Made by a program: the position numbers and the translations under genes. The notes beneath the pieces were generated by a model. That model saw only the letters and a list, made by a program, of their open reading frames with translations. It was not told the origin of the DNA and made no database searches. From Nepenthes gracilis (lineage: Eukaryota > Streptophyta > Magnoliopsida > Caryophyllales > Nepenthaceae), in NCBI GenBank assembly GCA_033239525.1, contig BSYO01000019.1, forward strand, positions 11,142,592 through 11,206,591: DNA of 64,000 nucleotides, given 5' to 3'. Shown here piece by piece: positions 28,910-42,300 of this stretch (its first letter is position 1; each line of letters starts with the position of its first letter).

Positions 28910-31361
28910 TTCTGTGATCATTGAAGATATTTTGGTCATCCACGAGTTCGAGGATGTTTTTTTGAGGATTGGTTTGGATTATCTGCAGATCGAGAGATCG
29001 AAGTTGCTATCAATATTGTGCTTGAATTTGCGCCTATTTTGAAGGCTCCGTATGGGGTAGTCTTGTCTAAGTTGAGGAATTGAAATAGCAATTACAGAAT
29101 CTATTTGAGAAAAGTTTTGTTTGGCCAAGTGTCTTGGCGTGGAGTGTTTCAGTGCTCTTTGGTGAAGAAACTTGGATCGATGAGTTTACGCTTAGATTAT
29201 TTGGGTATCGAATATGTGTCTCCACCTAAGGATCGAAGATTTGCTTGATCCATTCCAAGAAGTTTGGGTTTTCTCTAAAATCGTGCTCTGTTGAGGTATT
29301 ATTAGTTGAAGATTAAGTGGGAAGATGTGCATAAGACAGCTTATAGGTCAAGGTGTGGCCATTGCGAAATTTTGATGGCGCTTTTGGGTTGTCGAATGTT
29401 TTAGCATATTTTATGGATTTTATCGATTGGATTTTTTGACCGTATTTGGGTTAGTTATGATGGCTTTGTCAATAATATTCTAATTTATTTGTAGCATTTT
29501 GAAGAGTATGAGACCCGATTAGGAACTTTGCTATAGATTTTGAGAAAAAGGCAATCTTTTGTCAACATTTTGAAAGGGGTATAAATTATAGTTGGAGAAG
29601 GTGTCAGTTTGGGTCATGTGGTTTTAATGTGACATTTAGAAATTTGAAGAAGAAGAAAGCAGTGGCAATTGGAAAAGACTTGCTAAGGTTGTGGGAGTGC
29701 AGAGTTTCTTGGATCTAATCGGTTATAATTTGATATTTGTTAAAAGTTCTCGAGGATTGTAGTGTCATTGGCACCCTTAGACTAGAAGCGATCCGTATTT
29801 TTTTAAAGTGATGTTTGTGAGAGAAGCTTTCAGTAATCGAAGAATAAATCATTGTCCACATCGATTTTGTCAATCCCCGTGGATTAGAAAGATTGGTAGT
29901 GCTTAGTGATGCTCCTGAAAAACATCTAGGTGTGTTTGGATTCTGCATAGTTGGGTGCATTATGCAAGGAAAGTTTGGAATGCGACGTAATCTGGAGGAT
30001 TTTGCATGCAGGTACTGTGACGAGAATGCCAGTATGAAGATTAGGCTAAAGGAATTTCCTCTCTTTATTGTCAGGATTGAATCCTAAATGGAACTTCTAT
30101 TTACGAAAAGAGTATCTATGAAGATCAGAGGTGATGTCCTTTTTGGACGAGTCATTATAAAGTTGGAAGCGATTGAGTAGGAAATCTTGAATATTTCTGT
30201 ATGAGTGTATTTTATTGCACGTTTGAGAGAAGGCATATTTTCAAGAATTTTCTCATTAGAGTCTCGACCGATTAGATAAAAACTCGAAAGCTGATTGGAT
30301 AGAAGCTCGGGAGCAAATGAGGTCATCAGCAACTATGGTTGAGTTGGAATGATCCAAGTTCGAAAGGAACGTCGAAGAATCTCCACCTAATAGAGTGGAT
30401 AGAGAGTTTGATGGCAATTTGGTCATGAGCCACGGTAAGAGGTGTCTAATGCCTAAAGAAAGAAGTTGAGAAGAAGAAGCCTTCAAGATTTTATTTTGAG
30501 TTTATCTCAAACAGTAAAGGATTTTAATGATCATTTGGATAAGGTTAAGCTAACTAATTATAGTTTAGTTGATGAAGACGGCTCATTGTTTGTTGAGATT
30601 TGAGATAGATGATGGATGAGCTAATGAAGTCGGCTTATCACTTGCCTATCTTGAAGTGGAGATTGCAAGATATTCTTACTTCGAGGCTTTTGGTTGTGAT
30701 ATGAGACAGATGATCGATCAGAGTGGCATAATGGAAGCATGTAGGCTCGTGGCTATCGTTTACAAGATTTGATTTGAGGTTTGAAGTTGGAGATCAGAAT
30801 TGCAACCCGATTGGAGGTTTGAGAAGAGTGGTTAGATATTCTTGGAAGCATCTTGAAGAGAAGAATTCCGAGTTTTGGAAACGAAGGCTCATTTGAAGTA
30901 GAGGTTTATTGAGACATTCAAAATTTTCAATAAATTAGATACGTGGTCTTCAAATTGGCCTTACTTTTGAATTTAATGGATGGATACGATATGTTTTATA
31001 TGAATGATCTTTCGCATGTAACTGGGTTGGAGTCGCTTTTGATCGACGAGAAGTATTTTAGGTTAAAGCCATGGTTTCGATTTTTGGGATAGAAATGATT
31101 TGGTGTATAAGAATACGATATTTCTATTGGCCATTAGGCTTTTGTGGAATCTTCCAATTGAATAAGTGTTAAGAGATCTTGAGGATGAGTTCGGAAGAAT
31201 ATCCCTATTTATTGAGGATTTGATTTAGAGAAATTATTTGATCGAAGAAATTTATTGAGAAGATTGAAAATGAAGTTCAGAAGAATGTCCTCGTTGTATG
31301 ATAATTGAGGTAATGATTAATATGCATAAATTTCGAGGATGAAATTTTTATGAGGGGAGAA
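28910..31361 (+). pseudogene. Decayed chromovirus pol (RT, RNase H, integrase, chromodomain)
   Basis: Successive plus-strand pieces in shifting frames: the PR-RT linker at 28930-28990 (HEFEDVF); RT at 29085-29490 (FGWPSVLAWSV-like, then W..VHKTAYRSR.GH, FMDFIDWIF); RNase H near 29880-29950 (VVLSDAPEKHLGVF); the integrase phrase MDELMKSAYHLPI at about 30612-30650; and the 3' end signature TTTCGAGGATGAAATTT with GAGGGGAGA before the LTR at 31362. Nothing intact remains. The order is the normal chromovirus order. Confidence 0.75.
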
Positions 31362-33539
31362 TGTAATATTCTAGATTTTCGTTTGGATTATTTTAACATT
31401 AATCGTGATTTTGGGCAATATGGACGTGGTAAAAAAATAAAAAAAAAGAATGGGAAAACAGAGAAGAGGAAATTGGGGAGAGATAGAGAGCAGAAGAAGA
31501 AGAAGAAGAGAAGAGAGGGAGAAGAGAGAGGAGGAAGGAGGCCGTTTGATGGTGGCGCATGGCGGAGAAGGGTTGGGTCGTAGATAGTAGCGGCACACGA
31601 AGGAGGCCGTGCGCTAGTAGTCGACAACGGTGCACGCGGTAGGGGTCACGAGAAAGAGAGAGAAAATAGCGCAAGGAGAGTCCGGTGGTAGGGCTGTGGC
31701 GCCAGCTCAGCGAGGTGACACTGGGAAGGCCGGCAATGGCCATGCACGCAGCAGCGGCGGCGGTGGCGGTGACAGCAGTGCGTCGGCTCAGATGAGAGAA
31801 AGGGGGCCCGCCGGTAGAAGAGAGAAACACTCGATTCGGGTGTTTTGGGATATCCTTTCTTCAGATCTACGGAGTATAAAGTCGAGGCAAGTATCTGTAA
31901 GCCATCTATTTAGTCTGATTTAATTTCTGATATGTTTTGAATATTGTTTAAAAATTTTTCTAACATGTTTGTATTTTTATATACCCGATCTATTTATTCT
32001 AGATACGCATATATAGCTCATTGGCTAATTTGAGTATTTCTAGACTGGGTTTTATAATTTTAGAGGGTTTAATATTTTTCTAAAAGTCTGAATAATTTAT
32101 CGGATACTGTATATATTTTTATCAGTATATGTATATGAAAATTAGTATAAAACTTTGCATAGGCCGTGCAGTAACATGCACGTGTCAGGTTGTGGTTACT
32201 ACATTTGAATTTGGATATTAAATATTCTAGCTAACTTTCGATGGGGAGATATTTGTTATTTGAAAATACCTTTTTGCTAGCAAGAAATGTTTGGAGTAGT
32301 GGCCCTTCCAATTTGGATAATTTGATTTGACCTTGTAATATAGTCGGACATCCTAATATATATGAATGGCCATATATGCTGGCCTAATCTACATTTGATT
32401 TGGCCTAAGGTTACCAGGATTATATGTAACATTTTCTCAAACTAGTCTTTAAATAATGAGAACCCGAATTGATGCATGATTTGTATTTCTGTATTGATTG
32501 GTTTTGGACTTTGATTTGAACATGAATTTTTAAACTTGGATTTAAAATTCGCTGATTTTGCCAATAGTTGGGCTTTGGTATATCTCATATAAATAATTTT
32601 GACTATATATTTTAATCTAAACTTTTGGAATATCTGTCACGATGTTGCTTTGGCTTTTGCGCATATTATTGGATCATCCGACTATTGAATTCTGCCCTAA
32701 ATCACAAGCTGATGGGGCCTTGGATTCGGATTAGAACTCGGACTTGCACTTAGATTTGGACTTGGATTGGACCTTCGAATTAGCTATTTACCTATTGGAA
32801 TCGGTCTGAATCACTTCTATTTTGTTTATATATTTATATTTATATATATATACATGTCCCAATAAGGACTGTTTTATGATTTTAATATTTATTTTGGATT
32901 TGAATATTTGACTTGAATATAAGACTACTATTGGATTTTGGATTTTAGATTATGGGTTTTCATTAGATTTATTTTATCGACTATTCGGATTTATTCTATC
33001 ATTTAAATAAGTTTTTAATCATTTGACCTTCTTTTTGATTTATTAAACTCCTTTTTTATTTAAATAAGATCCTTGTTGAGCTCTTGGCTTACGTTTTTTA
33101 TTTTATCCTTTCGGAGTAGACGATTTGGACGCATTGTAGGAGTTATGACGTTATTTGTCAACTATTCGTCCGATTTGGTAAGTTTTGATTTCATTATGAT
33201 TTAAATTGATATTTGATATTATTGGATTATAGAATTGGTCGGGTATAAGCTCATGGTTATATTTTGAAAATGATTTAGATATTATGTTATGTTTGATTAT
33301 AATAATTGGCTGGATTGTTACCTCCTTATAAGGATTGTAGAGCAGGTCATAATTATTTTGTCCAAACGGTTATCCGATGAGGTCCTGTGTGAATTTTTAA
33401 TTTGTTGGGTTCTTTGTAGTTAGTTTGTCACACCCGAATTTTAGAATTTTATGTTATTTATTTAATTTATTTAGGATTTTAAATTTTAGGAATTGTAATC
33501 AATTATTTAAATTGACCTGTTTGATCTGAGTTCGTTACA
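31362..33539 (+). repeat. Chromovirus 3' LTR (2.18 kb)
   Basis: Begins TGTAATATTCTAGA after GAGGGGAGA and ends GAGTTCGTTACA. Its start aligns with the minus-strand starts of the LTRs at 36855 and 48219 (..GGATTATTTTAACATTAAT..). A purine-rich stretch (31430-31540) gives Lys/Arg-rich and, on the other strand, Leu/Ser-rich frames that I do not take as genes. Confidence 0.85.
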
Positions 33540-33603
33540 ATAAATATACGCAGACAACTCTCACCGACCGTACGGCTTGAGGAAGGCTAAATCGGCGCAC
33601 CCT

Positions 33604-33611
33604 CTATAAAT
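33604..33611 (+). promoter_or_regulatory. TATA box in the Tat LTR fragment
   Basis: CTCTATAAATACCC, at the same relative position as CTATAAAAGG in the related LTRs at 58351 and (minus strand) 47421-47430. Confidence 0.6.
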
Positions 33612-33833
33612 ACCCTTCTCCACTGCGAGAAAGGGGATTCGATCAATCAACCAGATCGCACCATTAGAGAATCAATCCTTGAATTCAAATTATACTCCCA
33701 CACTCAGGGGTTCATATACATTTAGATCTCGTAAAGCCACTCTGCCTATGAGTGCACCTATCCTAAAGTCGCTCTTCCTAAAGAGTGCACTCTTCCAAAA
33801 GTCGCTCCTAGCGAATTGTACATCTCGAAGCCC

Positions 33834-34393
33834 AATCCTCCACAGCACACTCAATCTCCCTCACACGCTTGCATCCATATGTTTTACATTCCTTTGTCTT
33901 TCTCTACACCAAAGAAAGATTTTTGACTTGAGTATCAGATGATATATCTAGGTGTGAGTCCCATAGATCTCTAACGTCTTATTTGTTCATCGTGGTATGT
34001 ATGATCTAAATTTCTAAGAATAAAGATTGGACCCGCTTCAATTCAAACAATCGGACAAAATTAAGCAGCTCCCTAATTCATACAACAATATGAATCTAGA
34101 GATACATCATTAGCATCCAATCCTCCACAACACACTCAATCTCCCTCACACGCTTGCATCCACATGTTTTACATTCCTTTGTCTTTCTCTGCACCTAAGA
34201 AAGATTTTTAACTTGAGTATCAAATGATATGTCAGGGTGTGAGTCCCATAGATCTCTAACATCTTATTTGTTCATCGTGGTATGTAGGATCTAAATTTCT
34301 AAGAATAAAGATTGGACCCGCTTCAATTCAAACAATCAGACAAAATTAAGCAGCTCCCTAATTCATACGACAATCTGAATCTAGAGATATATT
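33834..34393. repeat. 285-bp tandem duplication in the Tat LTR
   Basis: AATCCTCCACA(G/A)CACACTCAATC starts both at 33834 and at 34119, and the copies stay alignable to ATTAGCA at their ends. Few differences separate them (for example ATATCTAGGTGTGAG versus ATGTCAGGGTGTGAG). The duplicated part is the downstream LTR up to the primer site. Confidence 0.92.
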
Positions 34394-34485
34394 ATTAGCA
34401 TCGTCCGTGGGAGGCAACTAAAAAGTCCAGCTATAATGCCTATGAAAGCAAATATGGTTAATACCATGGCATAAGCTAGCGCACC

Positions 34486-36855
34486 TATAACAAACCATAA
34501 TCAAATAGGTCAAATCAATAAATAATTAAATTCTAAATAATAGGCAATTAAATCCCAGATTAATTATCCATAATAATAATAATAACAGTAAGACCTAATA
34601 ACCAATTATAGAACTTCATCGGATAACTATTCGAACAATATAAATATGATCTACTCTATAATTATAGTAGGAGATGTGACAAATTTGCCATAATCATGCT
34701 CAATATATAACATAATATCTCAACTACTCCTAAAATATAATTATGGGCTTATATTCGGTTAATCCCAATATCTAAAGAATAATCCATATAGACCTAAACA
34801 GTAACCCAAAATAGAATCCATCCAAAAGAGGAGAAATACAGCTAATATTGTCCATCTAAACAGATGCAATACTAATCAGAATACATGGTGCCGCATCAGA
34901 TCTCGTCCAATTCCTGCAAAGATATCCAAACCCTCTATTCTGAAGGAATAAAATAGAAAATATGAACATAGAGCTCAACAAGTATTTGATAAATATAATA
35001 AACAAATGCGTCCGATGAAATTAGAGGGACGGTCCATAATCAGATTATTAAAACAAATAACAAACGCAAATTTGATACCAATAAATAGATAATAGATACA
35101 AATCCGAAACGTTGATATCAGAAGTCAAATTGTAAAATTGAAAATAGAATCTAATATTAGAAAATTGATGGTAGTCTCATACTCAAATCGTATATCAAAT
35201 TAGAAAATAGTCCTCTTGAGATGTATTTATATAACAAAAGTGATTCGACTGTCAAATAAGATAATCAGATGTTCAATAAGATATCCAATCAAAATGTGAT
35301 TTCAGACAGAATCCAATAGCCAATCACATGCATATATAACAGAAGTCAAATTAGTACCATAAATAGATAATCCAAATTTTAGATCAAAACGTATAGTCAA
35401 AATTAGATGTACGAAATATACCAAATCCCATCTATAGTAAAATCGGCGAATCTCAAATTAGTGTCTAAATCAGAGTTCAAATACAAATCTATACAAAAAT
35501 ATAGAACATATACTTAATTTAAATTTCAATTATTTAAAGACTAACTTGAGGAAGGGTTACACTTGACCTGGCAACCTTAAGTCAATCCATCTACATTCTA
35601 GGCCAGTCGGTAAGGCCATCTATATATTTTGTCTCCTATAGATAAAGTTACTTACTATGTTATTTCACTCACAATTTTATGTGCAATCCTTAAATTTGTC
35701 AGATATATTAGGATATTTGAATATATTATAAATTTTATTTAAATACCAGACAGAGGGCTGGGTAACTACAAATATAGCCTTTTCTATCTGCGAGAAGGAA
35801 TTTAAGATAATAGATATCTCTCCGTTGGGAGTTGGCCAAATAACATATAGCAAATAATAGAGGTAGTGACCACAATGCCGGCAAATGCATGTAAAAATAC
35901 ATGGCCTAATACAAGTTTCATGCATATTTTCATAAAAATATATTAATATAAAAATATACAGTATCAAATATTTTTCATAATTTCATAAAATAGTAAACCT
36001 TTTCAAAAATTACAGAACCGAAATAAAACCCCCAAATCGACTGGTAAATCATATATGCATATAAAGAATAAACAGATAGGGTGTATAAAAAACAACATGC
36101 ATATTAGTAAAATCTCTAAATCAGAAATTAACATTATCAAACATAAAATCAGATAAACGAAAGGATTAGATGATACTTGCCTCGATTTTATACCAAATAG
36201 ATCTGACAAAATAATACTCCAAAGTAACCGAACTTCACCTTCACTCTCCTCTTCCCCGCACCCCTCTCTCTCCTCTCTTCCTCTTTGCATTGACCTCCCC
36301 TACACGCTCATTCTCTCTTCTTCTCTTCCTTTTCCTCCCACGTGCCACTTATCTCCCCTCTTCTTCTCCCTCGTTTTCTCTCTTCTCCTCTGCCTCCCTC
36401 TCTCTCCCTTCTTCTTCCTCCTCTCCCTCACTGCTCCGCACCACCTCTCATCTCTCTCTTCTTTCTTTTTTTTTTCTTTTCCCTCTCTACTTCTTCACTG
36501 GTTCTACCGCACGTTGCTCCTCCCCCTTCCCTCTATTATCATCAACATCATTATTATTATTATTATTATTTATTTTTATTTTTATTTTTATTTTTATTTT
36601 TATTTTTATTTCTTTCATCTTCCTTTTCTTTCTTTAATTATCCAATCAATGCTCAGATGCCAATACAAGCATGCTCTGAGCGCAAGCCCACTAGAATCGG
36701 CACTCAGGCGCCGCTCAGGCGTACTTCTAGCATCAGCCATACTAATTCAAATATTTTTAAAATTTCATAATATTTAATTAATTTTCATCACATCCAAATT
36801 ATCCAAAATTATAATTAATATTAAAATAATCTAAATAGTGATTCGGGGTGATACA
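34486..36855 (-). repeat. Chromovirus 3' LTR (left copy)
   Basis: On the minus strand it runs from TGTATCACCCCGAATC (36855) to GGTTTGTTATA (34486). The 3' signature GAAGATGAAATTTTTATAAGGAGGAGAG precedes it. It includes a CT-rich block (36290-36530 on the plus strand) and a (TTTTA)n/(TTA)n run at 36540-36612. Confidence 0.85.
36540..36612. repeat. (TTA)n and (TTTTTA)n microsatellite
   Basis: ATTATTATT repeats are followed by about eight TTTTTA/TTTTA units. Overlapping frames rich in Tyr/Phe or Ile are artefacts of this. Confidence 0.9.
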
Positions 36856-39361
36856 CTCTCTCCTCCTTATAAAAATTTCATCTTCAAAAATTACGCAAAT
36901 TAATTGTCAAACAGATAGGGGTATAATCCCGAACTTCATCTCCGCACTCCCATACTGCTACCTCAACCGAAAGATCCTTTGAAAGCACTGTAACCAAGAG
37001 GAATTACCTTACTTCTCAGCACCTGATCCTTTTTATCCCACAATCCAAAATGAAACCTCAACATAAAATAAATTTTTGTCGATCAGCATTGGCTCAAACC
37101 CGACCACATGCAAAAGATCACATACAAATCCACTCAATATACATACATAGAATACATCCTAACAATTCGTCAAACTCAGAGGTAAGGCCAATCTATTGGC
37201 TACCTCTCTAATCTACTGAAAACTCTCAAATTACCCAATGCACCTTGACTTCAATTACCTTTTCACGCCAACCTTGAAATTCCCTTTTATCAAGAACAAT
37301 TTTAGAAGCGTATGATCATCCACATCGAACCTCAAATTGGATTTCAAATCAAATCTCCTATTCCAACCTCAAACCAGATCTTGAGACCTATAGGCTATGA
37401 GGCCACGTGCTTCCGCTGCGCTCCTCTAATTGACGATTTGACTGTGAACTTACTGCCATGCTATATTCCAACTTGATACCCAATTTTTTATGTAAAATTT
37501 CTAGAATCTTTGACACAACCTTAAATTACAATCAGAAACTTTAGAACTAGAATACCGTACAACCACATCATCTTGTTAATTGCCAACTTAACCCTCGAAC
37601 ACATCTTCCGAATTAACAAGAAATGGGCTAACCATGTCATCCAAACCACATCACCAAAATAACGTCCATATTCCTAGCCACCTAAGCCACCCCAAAATAG
37701 AACCCATCAGAATATGCTTCTTTCCAATTGGGGCGAACAGAGGACACGAAAAATCCTAGAGGCTTCTTTAGCTTTCACCTACAAACACACGATACAGCAT
37801 GCCATAGAAACCACAATCTCACACCTCTTATTCCACCACAAAAAATTCTTCCTCATATCTTAATACTTCTTATTCATTCTGGGATAAATTGCAAACCCCA
37901 ATCTATGGGCCTCATTCGTTAATTCTTCCTTTAACTCCTTAGTATTTAGCATGCAAATCGATCCACCTATGATGCTGCAAAATCAACTCCTTCCGTGAAA
38001 GCAAAAACCTCTAACCTTTATGATCAAAATAAGCCACAAGCTCCTCTTCATTCAAATAATATCTCCTAATTCTCAAGACAAAGATCTCAGCTGTTAACCT
38101 TGAACCATGGGTGGGGTAATTCTGCTCATGAACTCTCAGCTACATTGACCCATAGGCAATCACCCGACCTCGCTACATTGGAACACACCCCAAACCCTTC
38201 TTGGGAACATTGTAATACACAACAAATCTACCCGATCTATTAGGGATCGACAAGATCGGTGCCGATGACCATCTTCTCTTTAATTCTTGGAAATTGTCCT
38301 CATAGCCGTCGTTCTAAATAAAAAGCATCTTCTTCTATATCAATCGGGTCAGAGGTACCACAATTCTTGAGAAATTTTCAAACACCCACCCATAATATGC
38401 AGCTAAATCTAAGAAATTTTGCATCTCTGCAACATTCATCAATCTCTCCCAATTAACCACCGCTTTCACTTTCTTTGGGTCCATAGATATACCACCACTT
38501 CAATCTATTACAAACTCACAGATATATCCATTTAGAAATAATGCCCAGAAATGATGCTTTCTCCAACTATAATATCAAATTTCTTCAATTTAGCAAATAG
38601 ATGCATTTTCCCTGGAATCTGCAATGCTATATTCAATGGGCCTCAGGTTTCTCAAAATTTCTTGAACAAATCAGAATATCATCGATGAAATAATCACAAA
38701 CTAACTCATATATGGCCAAAAGATCTAATTCATAATATCTATAGAAGATGCCAGTGCATTTGATAATGAAGAAGGCATTACCAAAACTCAGAATGGCCAT
38801 ACCTCACTCTAAAGACTATCTTAGGCACATACTTCCACTTAATCCTCACGGATAATATCACGAGCACAGATCGATTTTAGTAAAACACTAAGCCCTTTGC
38901 AATTAATTAAACAAATCATTCATCAATCCCCAATGATCAACTCTTAAATAAATCTTGTTATTCTTGATTGAGACCCTATTCAATTTATAATAATCCATTC
39001 ATGACCACATCAACCCATCTTTCTTTTTCACAAATAATACAAGAGTGTCACACGATAAAGACACTTGACCAAATGAATCCCTTTTCTCCAATTTTTGTAA
39101 TTGCTGCTTTAGCTACTTCAATTCAAACTGGGTCATCCACATGGAGTTCTCAAAATCGGTGCCAATCCTAACACAACCTCAATAGCAAATTCAATTTCCT
39201 GATTTGAAAAATAATCTAGACTAATCCTTTGAAAAGAAAACATCCTCAAACTTGCATATAATTTGAATATCCTAAATGACCACAGAATGACTCCCATATG
39301 TGGTCGCATGTACCGAATATGCTCAACATTCATTTTTTATCAAATCATTTGCATGCAAAGC
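36856..39361 (-). pseudogene. Decayed pol (right to left: RT, RNase H, integrase, chromodomain)
   Basis: Only scattered matches remain on the minus strand. The RT-RNase H part is near 39340-38300 (38520-38400 resembles the GGISMDPKKV and NFLDLAAYYGWVF blocks). A chromodomain-like end lies near 37060-36950, close to the LTR. No frame is longer than about 70 codons. The assignment rests on order and on the flanking LTRs. Confidence 0.6.
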
Positions 39362-42300
39362 TGTAAGGTCTGAGGTTTTTCCGATTAAGCAAATCATAAT
39401 TAATTAAACAAATGTGAAATCGAGGTCAAAAGATGTAGAAAAATTTAGATTAAATAATCTGATATCATAAAACTATTAAACATTGAAATTAAAATATGTG
39501 GACTTAAAGACTTTCACCGATTTAATAATTTTAGTAAGAATCAATATTCATTCTGCTGATTATGGTATAATCCGGAAGTCAGAGGTTCACTCCGAGACAC
39601 AACGGTAACACGAAAAATTATCTAATGGACCTAGTCAACAACCGATCTAATTATGGTTAATAAAAGAACAACTCGGCCACTGAAATTCCAACCGATTATC
39701 AATCGAATTGATTTTGGGATAACAAGAAGTTAGCTCGGATGCCAAATTTTCAATTGATAGTAACCAAATTAATTTCAGTTAACAAAAAGATAGCCCGGCC
39801 ACTGAATTTCCATCCAATTAGTAACCGAATTCAACTTTGATGATTAAATATAGTACAAATCAAATCAATTAAGTAAAATTCAATATAAATCAGCACATCA
39901 CACACACGGCAACATGCTACATAACTCGGCAGCATATAATATCAAAATTCAGCTGAATTTTTAATAATTCAGCAAGAGCACAATCCACACATAAAACAAG
40001 ACTTCAACAGACACATGGCAGTCCCAAAATTCAACTGAATTCAGCAAGAATTCATCGGCAAAATACAAATGGCCCACGGCAGCTGAATTTCCAAATATTT
40101 TAGTAAGATTTCAGCAGCATTACATTTCAATAATTTAATAGTAAATAAGCAACACACACACATGATACAAGGAAAGACAACACACACAGCAGCGGAATTC
40201 AATAATTCAGCAAAATTCGGCAAGAGGTCCACGGCAATAATACTTCAGCAGCAAATGAATTCAGCTACTTCCAATTATTCTATAGGAAATATACACACAC
40301 TTAGGTAAATTTAGGAAATATATTAGGAGAATGAAACGTGGCACTAAAGGATTAAAATTAGCAAAATTCAGCAAGGAGGAGGCTGCCACACGACAGCAGC
40401 ACCTCAGCAACATCAGCAAAGGGAATTAAAAAAATGCAGCATTATAAGTTCCAAATAATTAATAGGAAAAGCAACACGTGGCACTAGAAACTAACACACA
40501 CACGGCCGCCTTAATACACCAACACAAGGCACTTTCTTAAGGCCATAAATATGTGGGAAGAAGAGAAATAGACAGCAAACATGAATTGTGGCAAGAAAAG
40601 GGAAGGGAAGAAGCTGATTCGGGAGCTTTTATATAGAAAATCAGTGGAGAAAAATTAAGGAAGAGAAGAAGGAAGTGAGGAAGAGACACGTGAAAGAAGA
40701 GAAAGAGAGAAATAAGGAAAACCAGGAGGAAGAAGAGAGGCAGAATCGGGAAGCAAAAGAGGTTGAACGAAAAGCAAGGGAAGCAAAACTTAATTTTTGG
40801 CAAGTGTATTTTAATTCCTTCCTTCAATTGTTGCTGATTTTTGTGAATTCTCATTAAGTATTGTTACTCAAATACTTAGATTACTTACTATTTTTATTAT
40901 ATCATCATTTTTGCATAAGAAATGGAATGTTAAAATGAGCTGGAACACCAACTTGAACAAGATCAGAAGCTAAACACCTTACTGTAAATCAGCTGAACAG
41001 ACCCCCATCCAACCACCAAACCGGCCTCAAATTAGTAACCAACTAGCTAAGTCCCTTATTGATGTGTAAATTCAGCCCATGAAAATAGGTTGAATGGACT
41101 ACTGAATCGGATTTTCAAATAAGCAGCAAAACCCACCCCTGCATCCTTACTGATGCTGATGCTGAATTTGACAGTTTGAGAAAAATAGACTGAATCGGCT
41201 CCCAAATTGGCTGAATCGATAGCCAACTGGCCAAAATCTCATGAGCTAAGACTAAAGTGTCACCTTGCGAACTGGCTACCAAAACTATCTTGAACTGGTA
41301 ACTAAATCGAGCTCCTAAATAGCAATAGAATCAATAGAATAGCATTCATGCTGATGTTGAATTTGCAGACCCTGAACTAGGCATAAATCGAGCCAAAATC
41401 GGTTGAACTGGCAGCTATATTAGCCTAAGTGTTTTAAGATGATGTTGAAGTGTCAACATGTAAATTTAGATCCGAATTGACCACTGAACCAGACCCCTAA
41501 ACAGTAACATATCCGGTTGATAATATCTATACTGACGCTGAATTTGCATTCTCTAAACCAAGCCTAAATCGGGCCTTAAATCAGTTGAACTGACAGCCAT
41601 ATTAGCCTAAGTATAATGTGATGATGTTAAAATATCAACCCATAAAATTGGACCCGAATGAGCCACCAAACCAAGCCTCAAATCAGTAACAAAATCGGCA
41701 AAGCATCCATGCTGATGCTAAACCTAGCAACTTAGGGAATTAGACCAAATTGGGCCTTGAACTATCTAAACTGATAGCCGAGCCGGCCAAATCATCTTGT
41801 AATAATACTAAACTGTCTACCTGTGAATCGGTTGCCAAGGATACCCTGAATTGACCACTAAATTGAGCCTTAAATAGTAATCGAACTAGCTGGACAGCAT
41901 CCATACTGAAGCTGAAATAACAACCACAGAACCATCCTTGAACTGGCCCCTAAATCAGCTGAACTGGCACCCATATTAGCCTAAATATCTTGAGATAATA
42001 TTGAAGTGTCAACCTATAAAATTTGCTTCGAATTGGCCTCCAAATCGAGCCTTAAACTAGCAATTGAACTGGCCCAGCATATGCTAAAATTTTCAGCTCA
42101 TGGAAATCCTTTGAACCTTTGAACTAGTTTATTAAACTGGCTTATTAATAATAAAATGTAAAAATTAGCATGGACCAATCTTTGAACCAGTTGTTAAATC
42201 GACCATGAACCGATAATCGAATTATCAAGAAATTGTACTAGAAAAATTATCCGAGTTAACCCTGAACCAACAATCGAACCGACTAAATATACTACATGTT

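Larger units (their letters stand above)
27012..33539 (+). mobile_element. Decayed Ty3/gypsy chromovirus, plus orientation
   Basis: A 115-bp remnant of the 5' LTR end (27012-27126), a primer site (27128-27138), decayed gag-pol (27139-31361) and a full 3' LTR (31362-33539). The 5' LTR is cut at TCACACCC, which corresponds to 33428 in the 3' LTR. The related minus-oriented element at 34486-48219 has the same sequence around LTR end and primer site (TTCGTTACA, AGAGAAA.GTCAT, ATTTTGGATCATTTT). No intact frame of length remains. Confidence 0.85.
33540..34485 (+). mobile_element. Tat-type LTR fragment, primer site and leader
   Basis: TATA box CCTCTATAAATACCC at 33604-33611, then LTR-like sequence with the phrase GTGAGTCCCATAGATCTC and GTGGTATGTA, comparable to the LTR at 57803-58799. 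A 285-bp segment is present twice in tandem (about 33834-34118 and 34119-34393). After the LTR comes a decayed primer site (TTAGCATCGTCCGTGGG, 34395-34411) and a leader whose end (AAGCTAGCGCACC) continues at 48220 across the inserted chromovirus. The upstream part of the LTR is missing. Confidence 0.8.

Noticed and set aside
31350..31923. Lys/Arg-rich frames and an antisense 143-codon frame
   Set aside because: They arise from a purine-rich block in the chromovirus 3' LTR and show no family resemblance.
36290..36777. Three overlapping Ser/Leu/Phe/Tyr-rich frames
   Set aside because: CT-rich and (TTTTA)n low-complexity DNA inside an LTR; no conserved motif.
40675..40857. Glu/Lys-rich frame resembling a coiled coil
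   Set aside because: Product of a purine-rich stretch in the 4-kb solo LTR.
40930..42120. Possible CRISPR-like or satellite array
   Set aside because: Units of about 195 bp diverge throughout with no constant repeat and unique spacer pattern. It is a degenerate tandem repeat in plant DNA.
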